From positions 1 to 6,617 of the forward strand of contig JAIELO010000174.1 of assembly GCA_019752915.1 (NCBI GenBank): 6,617 bases of DNA. The letters run 5' to 3'. Positions 1 to 6,471 of the stretch are shown here, in pieces. The notes beneath the pieces are model-generated. The model was not told the DNA's origin. It did not search any database and saw only the letters and a list, made by a program, of their open reading frames with translations. Made by a program: the position numbers and the translations under genes. The DNA is from Burkholderiaceae bacterium (lineage in GTDB: Bacteria; Pseudomonadota; Gammaproteobacteria; Burkholderiales; Burkholderiaceae_D). Every line of letters starts with the position of its first letter. Positions within the stretch are counted from its first letter, which is position 1.

Positions 1-1961
1 GCCGCCGGATCCTGCGGCAGCGCCTTGAAGTAGTCACGTGCCCACTGCGATAAACGGTCCTGCGGATCGATCACCACCTTGGCTAGCGCCGCACCATCCA
101 TACCGGCATATTTGCGGTGCAACTGATCGACGATGTCCAGATAACTGACCAGGGTGCGCAGTTTGGCAGTGGAACCCAGATCGAGCTTGGCGCCCTCGTT
201 GATATCGAGCGGCTGATCGAAGTTATCCGTCTGCAGGCGCAGCAGATTGTATTGCGGGCCTTTTTCCAGCAGCGTGAAGCTGTACACCACGCTGGCCGGA
301 TCGCCGTTGCCCAGCATACCCTTGCCGGTCAGACCGGCCGCTTTCGCCTTCTCCGGATCGCGCAGATCGCGCAGCACCTGCGTGACCGCCGTCTGGGCCC
401 GCGCATCGAGGGTACTGACCACACTCAGATCGAGCCGGTCCAGGTTATACATGCGGTTGTCGCCGAGCAGATTGGCCAGATGGTTGCGGATCGCATTCGA
501 GGCCTTGCGCGACACGAAGGTCTGCGCCGGCGCCAGTTGCAGGCCGTTGCCGGTGGCCGGATGCAGACGCTGCGCCAGTGCACTGTCGCGCATCGCCGCA
601 GTAATCACGCCTTCCTGGGCCAGCAGGCGCAAGTGGCTGTTGGCCAGCACTTCCAGATCGTTGGCACCATCGCCCAGATAGTAACTGGGGCGGCGCTGCG
701 CAATCATCAGGCTCAGCACTTCCTTGTAGACCAGCGCAGTGGCCGCATCCGGCTTGGCCAGATTGCCGCCCAGTACGCGGTTCAACTCGGCGAAATCGCG
801 TCCGTACCAGACCCACATGCCGTCGCCGATGCCATTGACTTCGCCGTAACCGGGTTTGGCCGACAGCGGCACAGTGTTCAGATATTCGAGCACGATGCGG
901 CGCCGCGCAGCGCTGGTATCGGTGCCGTCCTGATAGGCGCGCAGGCTGGCCGACACCATCTGCTGCAATTTATCCTTCATCGAGCTGGTACGCCCTTCCG
1001 GCGAGTGGCGGTACTTCTCGATCTGGGTCGCCAGCGTACTGCCACCGGCGGCGCGATGGCCTCCGGCCACACTGCTGACACCCTTCTCGATCACCGCCTT
1101 GCCGAGCCGGTCCCATTCCACCGCCGGGTTACGGGTCGGATAGCGCTCATCGAGCAGTTCGCGATTTTCGATAAACAGCAGGCTACTGATCAGCGCTGCC
1201 GGCGCCTGCGCGAATTTGTTATAGACCCGTTCCGGATAACTGACCGCGAACAGCGTCTGGCCGCGACAGTCGGCAATGCTCAGACCGGTGCGGGTTTTCT
1301 CGTGATAGGTGGCGAACACGCCCAGATCGGCCAGCTCCGCCATCTTCGGTGAAATCCGCGCCTGCGCGCTGATCTGGTAATCGCGGGCACTGAGCTTGCC
1401 CAGATAGTCGGGCAGACCGGCATAACCGAGCCGCTCGTCATACGGGCTATCGTGCGGGAAGCGAATCGACGCACTGGCGCCCGGCTCGACCTTGAAGCTG
1501 AGCTTGCCAACCATGTCACTGAACACGCGCGCCTGCAGCATCGAGGTGCGCGTTTCATGTACTGCCAGATAGCCGAGCGCGGCCAGCGCGGCGGCCAGCG
1601 CCAGCAGCCATTTGCGGCGCGAACGCTGACGCTGCGGCGCCGCTTCCGGCGCCGGCGCATCCATCTGAGCATGGGCCAGTAGCACCTCGTCGCCGGATTC
1701 TGTTGCGTCCACGCGCGCCGCCGGGGCTAAGTCACTGGACAGCATGGCGCCTGCGGCGCTGTCAGTAACGCTATCGGCGGGGGCAGAGAGGGAGGCGGAA
1801 GCCGCTTCGGAGGCGGCCAGTTCGGTACCGGCTGCAGCGCCTGGCGCCACCTGTTGCTGGTAACGGGCGCGGCGCTTGGCGAGGGCAGCGGCGCTAGCGC
1901 GCGTCTTGCGCGCTGCGCGGACAACTAAACGAGGCCGGCGGATACGACGATTGCTTAACAT
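1..1961 (-). CDS. Atypical bifunctional penicillin-binding protein (GT51 glycosyltransferase + transpeptidase), C-terminus outside the window
   Basis: The first 653 codons are present and the gene runs off the window at base 1. By family it should polymerise lipid II glycan chains and cross-link peptides on the periplasmic face of the inner membrane. Residues 1-116 form a basic, Ala-rich, probably disordered cytoplasmic tail (starts MLSNRRIRRPRLVVR). A single membrane anchor follows at about 118-137 (WLLALAAALAALGYLAV). The GT51 region has FIENRELL (candidate catalytic E265), AGGSTLATQIEK (305-316) and IVLEYLN (E359). A typical PBP linker, SVVSTLDARAQ, lies near 512-522, and the transpeptidase SxxK motif is in DLGSTAKL (S597, K600). 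The GT51 motifs diverge from the consensus EDxxF and RKxxE, so glycosyltransferase activity is uncertain. ATG 1961 was chosen because a frame stop lies 7 codons upstream. An in-frame TTG at 1979 is possible, and the Shine-Dalgarno is weak either way. The gene has its own upstream gap with a terminator, so it is probably transcribed separately from mltB. Confidence 0.85.
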   Translation of the reverse strand, partial: MLSNRRIRRPRLVVRAARKTRASAAALAKRRARYQQQVAPGAAAGTELAASEAASASLSAPADSVTDSAAGAMLSSDLAPAARVDATESGDEVLLAHAQMDAPAPEAAPQRQRSRRKWLLALAAALAALGYLAVHETRTSMLQARVFSDMVGKLSFKVEPGASASIRFPHDSPYDERLGYAGLPDYLGKLSARDYQISAQARISPKMAELADLGVFATYHEKTRTGLSIADCRGQTLFAVSYPERVYNKFAQAPAALISSLLFIENRELLDERYPTRNPAVEWDRLGKAVIEKGVSSVAGGHRAAGGSTLATQIEKYRHSPEGRTSSMKDKLQQMVSASLRAYQDGTDTSAARRRIVLEYLNTVPLSAKPGYGEVNGIGDGMWVWYGRDFAELNRVLGGNLAKPDAATALVYKEVLSLMIAQRRPSYYLGDGANDLEVLANSHLRLLAQEGVITAAMRDSALAQRLHPATGNGLQLAPAQTFVSRKASNAIRNHLANLLGDNRMYNLDRLDLSVVSTLDARAQTAVTQVLRDLRDPEKAKAAGLTGKGMLGNGDPASVVYSFTLLEKGPQYNLLRLQTDNFDQPLDINEGAKLDLGSTAKLRTLVSYLDIVDQLHRKYAGMDGAALAKVVIDPQDRLSQWARDYFKALPQDPA

Positions 1962-1991
1962 ATGATTCAGACCGGTCAACTAACTCAGTAA

Positions 1992-2020
1992 AACGTACAG
2001 ATGATGGAGCCGCCAGTAAA
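1992..2020 (-). promoter_or_regulatory. Candidate sigma-70 promoter for the PBP gene
   Basis: On the minus strand a -35-like TTTACT (2015-2020) and a -10-like TACGTT (1992-1997) are separated by 17 bases. A transcript from here would begin near 1985 and give a leader of about 24 bases before ATG 1961. Both boxes match the consensus only partly (4/6 and 3/6), so this is a placement guess. It is supported mainly by the need for a promoter between the mltB terminator and the PBP start. Other AT-rich stretches near 2070-2115 could serve instead. Confidence 0.25.
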
Positions 2021-2107
2021 GCGCTCCCTGACTTCCATTGCACCACATCAGGGCGATGCGCACGGGCGTGGCAACGCAATATTTTCAAACAAGCAGGCTT
2101 TTTTCGC

Positions 2108-2144
2108 AAAAAAACAACGGCGCTCTTTCTCTCGAAAAAGCGCC
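2108..2144 (-). terminator. Rho-independent terminator of the moxR-DUF58-tgpA-mltB cluster
   Basis: On the minus strand GGCGCTTTTTC (2134-2144) pairs with GAAAGAGCGCC (2119-2129) over 11 bp, with one U-G wobble and a GAGA loop (2130-2133). GTTG and a run of seven T (2108-2114) follow. The reverse direction lacks a good T tract, so it acts on leftward transcription, i.e. on the mltB transcript. If the inserted element at 2178-2335 is removed, the hairpin starts about 30 bases after the mltB stop codon, a normal terminator distance. Confidence 0.85.
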
Positions 2145-2173
2145 GCCGCCACTGCTTTCTTATCTCCGCAACA

Positions 2174-2177
2174 CTAG
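2174..2177. repeat. Left CTAG target-site duplication of the MITE
   Basis: CTAG directly abuts the GGAAG end of the element. Together with the copy at 2336-2339 it forms the putative 4-bp target duplication. Because CTAG is its own reverse complement, it also extends the terminal inverted repeat from 15 to 19 bp, so duplication and repeat cannot be told apart from one copy alone. Confidence 0.65.
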
Positions 2178-2335
2178 GGAAGCACTGATTTATTCTTGTC
2201 GGCGGTCTAGCCCTCGAAAAAATCGTCCTGCGGCGTTGCAAGTCCTCGCCATACCTCGGTATGGCTGCGGTTTGCGCCTTGCCGGGCGCTTTTTGCGTGG
2301 GCTATCCCATCCGCCAGAATTAAATCAGTGCTTCC
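2178..2335. mobile_element. 158-bp non-coding MITE-like element, probably of the IS5 group
   Basis: The ends are a perfect 15-bp terminal inverted repeat: GGAAGCACTGATTTA at 2178-2192 and its reverse complement at 2321-2335. CTAG flanks both sides (2174-2177 and 2336-2339), so the visible palindrome is 19 bp. The IS5 group of the IS5 family typically duplicates a YTAR target such as CTAG and has ends beginning GGAAG, which fits. The interior is an imperfect palindrome: segments near 2205-2225 match the reverse complement of 2285-2310, and the exact centre is GCCATACC-TC-GGTATGGC (2248-2265), whose midpoint equals that of the whole element. There is no transposase and no convincing reading frame, so it would need a transposase in trans. 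Transcribed as the mltB 3' UTR, it would fold into one long hairpin. The family name is inferred from ends and target only. Confidence 0.8.
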
Positions 2336-2339
2336 CTAG
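2336..2339. repeat. Right CTAG target-site duplication, containing the mltB stop codon
   Basis: CTAG abuts the right end of the element. Read on the minus strand, its last three bases are the TAG stop of mltB (2336-2338). Insertion at this site therefore left the mltB product unchanged. Confidence 0.65.
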
Positions 2340-3469
2340 CGTAATTGCTTAATGGCACGTCCTAATTCCAGCACCGACATGGCATAGAAATAGCTGCGGT
2401 TATATTGAGTAATCGCAAAGAAATTGCCGTTCGCCAACCAGTACTCGGTCGGTTCGGCACCGTTCTGCAGGTCGACCAGACCAAATTTCATGGTTTCCGG
2501 CAGCGGATAGTCGGTGCTGACGCCGGCAGCCTGCAAGGCCGGCGACAGGTAGCTGGCGACCAGCCCCTGATTGAGCATCGGCTCCCAGGCCATGCTCGGC
2601 GAGACGCTGGCCGGATACACCATAGCGCCATTCAACTCGCGCTGCCAGCCATGCGCCACCAGAAACGCTGCGACACTGCCGATTGCGTCGGTCGGCGAAT
2701 TGAGCAGATCGATCTGTCCATCCGCGTCAAAGTCGACGGCAAATTTCATCACGCTGTTGGGCATGAACTGTGGCAGGCCGATCGCGCCGGCGAAGGAGCC
2801 ACGCAAAGTCAGCGGATCGACATTGTTCTTGCGGGCGAATTGCAACGCCGCTTCCAGTTCGCGCCGGAAGAAAGCCATGCGATCGGCACGCGCCGGTGCT
2901 TCCGGATAGGCAAACGCCAGTGTGGTGAGCGCGTCGAGCACGCGGAAACGCCCGGTATTACGGCCGTACACGGTTTCCACGCCGAGAATGCCAACGATCA
3001 CTTCGGCCGGTACGCCGTACAGAGTCTCGGCACGCTCCAGCGTGGCGCGGTGTTCGGCCCAGAATTTCAGACCGGCGTTGATGCGCACCGGCTCGACGAA
3101 TAGCTGGCGATAGGCTTGCCAGTTCTTTGGCTTGCCCGGCGGTGCAGGTTTGATCAGTTGTACCGCCGAATCGACGAAGCGCACTTGCGCCATCAGGGCG
3201 GCCAGTTCGGCGCGGTCCCAGTGATTGCGGTTGGCGACGTCGTCGAGAAAGCTGCTGACCTCTTTCCAGTCGCCGAAGTTGACGAATTCGCCCTCGTAAT
3301 CGACGGCCGGGGCTTTCTTTTTAGCGGGTTTCTTCTTCTGCGGACTGGCTTTGGCGGTTTTGTGATGGCCGGGCGCACTGTGGGTGGTGCTAGCGGCGCT
3401 AGCGGCGGTGAGCAGCGTCAGGGCGGAACAGCCCAGCAGCAGGGCAGTGATCAAAGGCTTCATCGACAT
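2336..3469 (-). CDS. mltB: Lytic murein transglycosylase B family (GH103)
   Basis: 377 residues from ATG 3469. It cleaves the MurNAc-GlcNAc bond of peptidoglycan with formation of 1,6-anhydro-MurNAc in the periplasm. A signal peptide is present (hydrophobic stretch L6-L20). TAASA-AS suggests cleavage near residue 26, while LLGC at 11-14 is a poor alternative lipobox, so soluble versus lipoprotein is open. A His/Lys-rich linker spans about 35-55. The catalytic motif ILGVETVYGR contains the family glutamate (E165). GSFAGAIGLPQFMPNSV (224-240) is the second family signature, and DFDADGQIDLL (246-256) resembles the EF-hand calcium site of Slt35. NGNFFAITQYNRSYFYA lies near the C-terminus. The start overlaps the last codons of the upstream transglutaminase. 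ATG 3463 (ATGA overlap) is the alternative; GAGGAAA at 3481-3487 sits rather far from both. The stop lies in the CTAG next to the inserted element. Confidence 0.95.
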   Translation of the reverse strand: MSMKPLITALLLGCSALTLLTAASAASTTHSAPGHHKTAKASPQKKKPAKKKAPAVDYEGEFVNFGDWKEVSSFLDDVANRNHWDRAELAALMAQVRFVDSAVQLIKPAPPGKPKNWQAYRQLFVEPVRINAGLKFWAEHRATLERAETLYGVPAEVIVGILGVETVYGRNTGRFRVLDALTTLAFAYPEAPARADRMAFFRRELEAALQFARKNNVDPLTLRGSFAGAIGLPQFMPNSVMKFAVDFDADGQIDLLNSPTDAIGSVAAFLVAHGWQRELNGAMVYPASVSPSMAWEPMLNQGLVASYLSPALQAAGVSTDYPLPETMKFGLVDLQNGAEPTEYWLANGNFFAITQYNRSYFYAMSVLELGRAIKQLR

Positions 3470-5451
3470 AGCGGTAACAGTTTCCTCAACGTCGCAAGCG
3501 ACGTGGTACGTGATTCGGTGCTGCCAGCGCCATACTGCAGGCGGCTGTAGAGCGTTAAAAATTCCTGCATGGCGTGCTGTTTGGCAGCGCTGGCGGGCAT
3601 ACTGGTCAGGCGCGCGGCATAGGCTTGCGGGCCTTCGGCGGCGCCGCGTGGATAACCGTGGCGCGCCTGTTGCTGACAGAAGCGCCGGTATAACTGCTGC
3701 AGCGGATCGCCGCGCGTCTGCCGGCGCCACCAGACCAGCCCACACAGTAGCATCGTGCTGGCGAGTGCGCCAGTGCCGAGGCGCCAGGACAGTTGCGGAA
3801 CCTGTGCCCCGCTGAGCAGTGCCTGTTGCCGATCCGGCGTGTAATCGAGCACCCACAGGTTCCACGCATTCTCGAGCGCCGCGACTTCAAAGCGCAGCGT
3901 ATCGAACAGCGAGGCCGCCCGCGACTGCAAGGCGCCCAGGCTGCCCGCGTAAGGTGGCCGGCGCAGCGCCGGTGGATCAAGGCGCTGCGGCGCGACGGCG
4001 GCGGTAGGATCGACGCGCTGCCAGCCGCTATCGGCCTGCCAGTACTCGGCCCATGCATGGGCGTCGGACTGGCGCACGCTCAGCACCCCGTCCACCGGAT
4101 TGAATTCACCACCCTGATAGCCGGTGACCACGCGGGCCGGGATGCCCATGGCGCGCAGGGCGACGACAAATGCGCCGGCGTAGTGTTCGCAAAACCCTGC
4201 TTTGCTATCGAACAGGAATTCGTCAACGGCGTGGCGGCCCAGCAGGGGCGGCTCGAGTGTGTAGGTGTAGGCCCCGGCGCGCAGATATTGCAGCAGCCGT
4301 TGCGTGAGCACCGGCGCGGGCGCGTGGTCGGCTGCAAGGCTGGTGGCCAGTGCCAGCGTGCGCGGGTTGTAGCCGGCCGGCAGTGTCAGCCAGCGTTGCA
4401 GCGCGGTGCCCGTGGCTTCCGGCTGCAGCCGGTCATGGCGACCAGCGCTGGCGCTGTAGCGCAGCGTTTCGGTGGGTACGGTGGCCGTGAAAAATTCCAG
4501 TGCTTCCGTGTCGCGGGCGCGATAACTGGTCAGTTGCAGTGGTGGCGTGCTCAGTTCCAGTGCCGGCAGCCAGCGGTGATGCTGGGGTTCCAGCGTGATT
4601 TCGTAGTTCACCGGCGGCGATTCTTGCGTGGCGGCGGGACTGAGCTGCGCTGGCCAGCCTGCTCTGGCAGCGACGCGCGTCCAGATGCGGCCATCGTAGG
4701 CGCCCAGCACGATGCTGCGCCAGTACAGCTGCGCCGGCGCTGGCCGGTCCGTGCCAAAACGTACCCGGAAGGCGATCGCATCGGACTGCGCCAGCGCGGC
4801 GATGCTGCCGGGGGCCATGCTGTCGGATAGGCCGGTAGTGCCGGCGTGGGCATCGCCGGGCAAGCCCCAGAGCGGCCCCTGGATGCGCGGGAAGACAATG
4901 AATAGCAGCAGCGCCAGAGGTGCGCCGAGTAGCAGCATGCGCAGGATCAGCAGCAGACGCGCGCCGAGCGGTGCCTGCTGGTCGCTGTACTGGAACGACA
5001 GCTGGGCGGTCAGCACCAGCAGCAGCGCCAGGCCGGCATGCAGCGCCATCAGCATGCTCTGGGTGTAGAAGAAGTTACCGAGCAGGACGAAGTGGCAGAG
5101 CAAAATCACTACCAGCACATCGCGGCGGCTATGCATTTCCAGCAGTTTGAAGCCGAGCAGTAGTGTCAGCATGGCGATGCCCGCATCGCGTCCCAGCCAC
5201 AGATGGAATTCGGCGCGTACCCCGGCCATCGCGCCTAGCGCCAGCGGCAGCAGTAACCAGATCGGCGGCATACGCCAGTCGCGCCACGTGAGCAGGGCGC
5301 GCCAGCCTAGTAGCAAGGTGATGCAGGCGCTGATCCACCACGGCAGGTGCAAGGTGTGGGGTAGCAGCACCAGCAAGGCTGCCAGCAGCAGGAGCAGGTT
5401 GTCGCGCTGGGCGCGTTGCAGGCGCTGCAGAGGCATCAGGAGGCTGTTCAC
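3460..5451 (-). CDS. tgpA: TgpA-like membrane transglutaminase (DUF3488, transglutaminase core, DUF4129-like tail)
   Basis: 663 residues, close to the usual length of TgpA proteins (about 670). The N-terminal part holds about six or seven membrane helices (roughly residues 18-187, DUF3488 type). A periplasmic domain follows with a transglutaminase core: SKAGFCEHYAGAF gives C421, QSDAHAWAEYW gives H465, and RVDPTAAV gives D481, a complete Cys-His-Asp triad. One more helix (about 562-576, LASTMLLCGLVWW) returns the chain to the cytoplasm, where a tail of about 85 residues resembles DUF4129. In Pseudomonas aeruginosa the homologue TgpA is needed for viability; its substrate is not established. 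GTG 5451 is chosen as the start because GGGAAGGAG lies 8 bases upstream and the codon overlaps the DUF58 stop. ATG 5436 is in frame but has no Shine-Dalgarno. The 3' end overlaps mltB by 10 bases, suggesting translational coupling. Confidence 0.93.
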   Translation of the reverse strand: MNSLLMPLQRLQRAQRDNLLLLLAALLVLLPHTLHLPWWISACITLLLGWRALLTWRDWRMPPIWLLLPLALGAMAGVRAEFHLWLGRDAGIAMLTLLLGFKLLEMHSRRDVLVVILLCHFVLLGNFFYTQSMLMALHAGLALLLVLTAQLSFQYSDQQAPLGARLLLILRMLLLGAPLALLLFIVFPRIQGPLWGLPGDAHAGTTGLSDSMAPGSIAALAQSDAIAFRVRFGTDRPAPAQLYWRSIVLGAYDGRIWTRVAARAGWPAQLSPAATQESPPVNYEITLEPQHHRWLPALELSTPPLQLTSYRARDTEALEFFTATVPTETLRYSASAGRHDRLQPEATGTALQRWLTLPAGYNPRTLALATSLAADHAPAPVLTQRLLQYLRAGAYTYTLEPPLLGRHAVDEFLFDSKAGFCEHYAGAFVVALRAMGIPARVVTGYQGGEFNPVDGVLSVRQSDAHAWAEYWQADSGWQRVDPTAAVAPQRLDPPALRRPPYAGSLGALQSRAASLFDTLRFEVAALENAWNLWVLDYTPDRQQALLSGAQVPQLSWRLGTGALASTMLLCGLVWWRRQTRGDPLQQLYRRFCQQQARHGYPRGAAEGPQAYAARLTSMPASAAKQHAMQEFLTLYSRLQYGAGSTESRTTSLATLRKLLPLCR

Positions 5452-6467
5452 AGCGCCGGCTCCTTCCCGTACAGCGCCAGTGCGCGCAGACAGGCTGCTT
5501 GCTGGCGGTGCTCTGCGTGCTTGCCATCGTCTGAATCGGGACCGATGTCGAGATCGCCCAGACGCAAGCGGTAGGGCAGCGCAGCCGCTTCGGCAGCCAG
5601 TACCCACGCACACAAACGTGCCAGTTGCTGATCGAGGGAGAGTTCCGCGGGCAGTGCTGCCAGATCGAATACCAGCCACCCTGCAGCACCGCCGCTCAGA
5701 TGTTTGCTCAGTAGCGGTGCTGTGTCGCTGGCCGCATGACGGGCAATCTGGCGCCATGCCAGCTGGCGCGGTGAGTCACCGGGCTGGTAGTTGCGCACAC
5801 CGGCGTAGTGCTCCTGCCCCGCGCTATCGTGCCGGGATGGGCCGTCGCCATCGCTACTCTGTTGCGGTAGCGGCGCAGCGGGCGATTCGGGCGCCGGATA
5901 GACCAGCACCTGCTGCACCGGTTGCCAGTAACTCCATGCGCGGAACAGGCCGAGCGGAAAGCGCGTTACCAGCCGGATGCGCGCGGCAGGCTGCCAGCCC
6001 CGCGTTGTGGTGGCGGCGCTTAACCGTAAGCTGGTACTGCCGGTCGTTCCCACATCGCAGTGCTGACGCGGCGCGCCATCGCCCTGAAAGCCTAGCCAGA
6101 TGGCGTAGTGCTGGCGCCGTGCCGCTGGCGTCAGCTGGATCGGAAAGAATGCCGTTTCGCCTGCAAAGACGGGCGTGGTAGCCTGCGGCAGCAGCTGCAG
6201 GCCGGCCAGATTGCGTGCGGTGGCGACCATATCGGCCAGCATGCAGGAAGCTAGCAGGAAGGTCAGTGCATAGCCGAGACCAAGGTTGTAATTCAGTGCG
6301 CCAACTAGCATTACCAGTAGCAGCAGTGCGCATTGCAGACCGGTGTAGCTCGGCACAATGTAGATGCGGCGTAGGCTCAGCGTCATGCTGCGCGCCGCCG
6401 CGCCGCCCAGATAGGAGCGCCAGCGCCGCTGCACGGCGCCCGTCAGTCGCTGCAGGAGCGCCGCCAT
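5448..6467 (-). CDS. DUF58 domain membrane protein
   Basis: 339 residues. After a basic N-terminus, two membrane helices span about 42-57 and 60-78 (GLQCALLLLVMLVGALNY and following). A periplasm-sized beta region reaches about residue 190. The DUF58 signature is seen in GQEHYAGVRNYQPGDSPRQL (217-236), followed by AWRQIARH. DUF58 proteins often sit beside MoxR ATPases and transglutaminase-like membrane proteins, and the remainder of the domain resembles a von Willebrand A-like fold. The exact biochemical role is unknown; a partner of MoxR in assembling or activating envelope complexes is the usual inference. ATG 6467 starts 4 bases after the moxR stop. Open frame extends further upstream, but that stretch overlaps the MoxR C-terminus and is not family-like. 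The Shine-Dalgarno (TAGGGTC) is weak, so coupling to moxR is likely. Confidence 0.93.
   Translation of the reverse strand: MAALLQRLTGAVQRRWRSYLGGAAARSMTLSLRRIYIVPSYTGLQCALLLLVMLVGALNYNLGLGYALTFLLASCMLADMVATARNLAGLQLLPQATTPVFAGETAFFPIQLTPAARRQHYAIWLGFQGDGAPRQHCDVGTTGSTSLRLSAATTTRGWQPAARIRLVTRFPLGLFRAWSYWQPVQQVLVYPAPESPAAPLPQQSSDGDGPSRHDSAGQEHYAGVRNYQPGDSPRQLAWRQIARHAASDTAPLLSKHLSGGAAGWLVFDLAALPAELSLDQQLARLCAWVLAAEAAALPYRLRLGDLDIGPDSDDGKHAEHRQQAACLRALALYGKEPAL
5460..5468 (-). promoter_or_regulatory. Ribosome binding site that fixes the GTG start of the transglutaminase
   Basis: GGGAAGGAG on the minus strand, inside the last codons of the DUF58 gene, lies 8 bases before GTG 5451. The only nearby ATG (5436) is preceded by a pyrimidine-rich stretch without a Shine-Dalgarno, so this site decides for the GTG start and for a GTGA stop/start overlap. 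Confidence 0.75.
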
Positions 6468-6471
6468 GACC

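Noticed and set aside
117..1352. 411-codon plus-strand open frame
   Set aside because: It is antisense to the PBP gene, whose motifs are clear. The frame is rich in Arg/Gln/His/Ala with no recognisable domain, as expected for a shadow in GC-rich coding DNA.
1894..2241. 115-codon minus-strand open frame in the gap
   Set aside because: It overlaps the terminator, half of the MITE and the PBP start in a different frame; best read as chance.
2038..2352. 104-codon plus-strand open frame across the gap between mltB and the PBP gene
   Set aside because: It runs through the terminator and the whole palindromic element into the mltB end. There is no Shine-Dalgarno or recognisable protein.
3470..3865. 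Upstream extension of the mltB frame by 132 codons
   Set aside because: It overlaps the transglutaminase tail in a different frame. The signal peptide begins exactly at MSMKPL, so the true start is 3469 or 3463.
3793..4830. 345-codon plus-strand open frame
   Set aside because: It lies opposite the transglutaminase core, where the minus-strand frame has a full catalytic triad. No domain or plausible start context is seen.
5147..6181. 344-codon plus-strand open frame
   Set aside because: Antisense to the DUF58 and transglutaminase genes; composition is low-complexity Arg/Ser/Ala.
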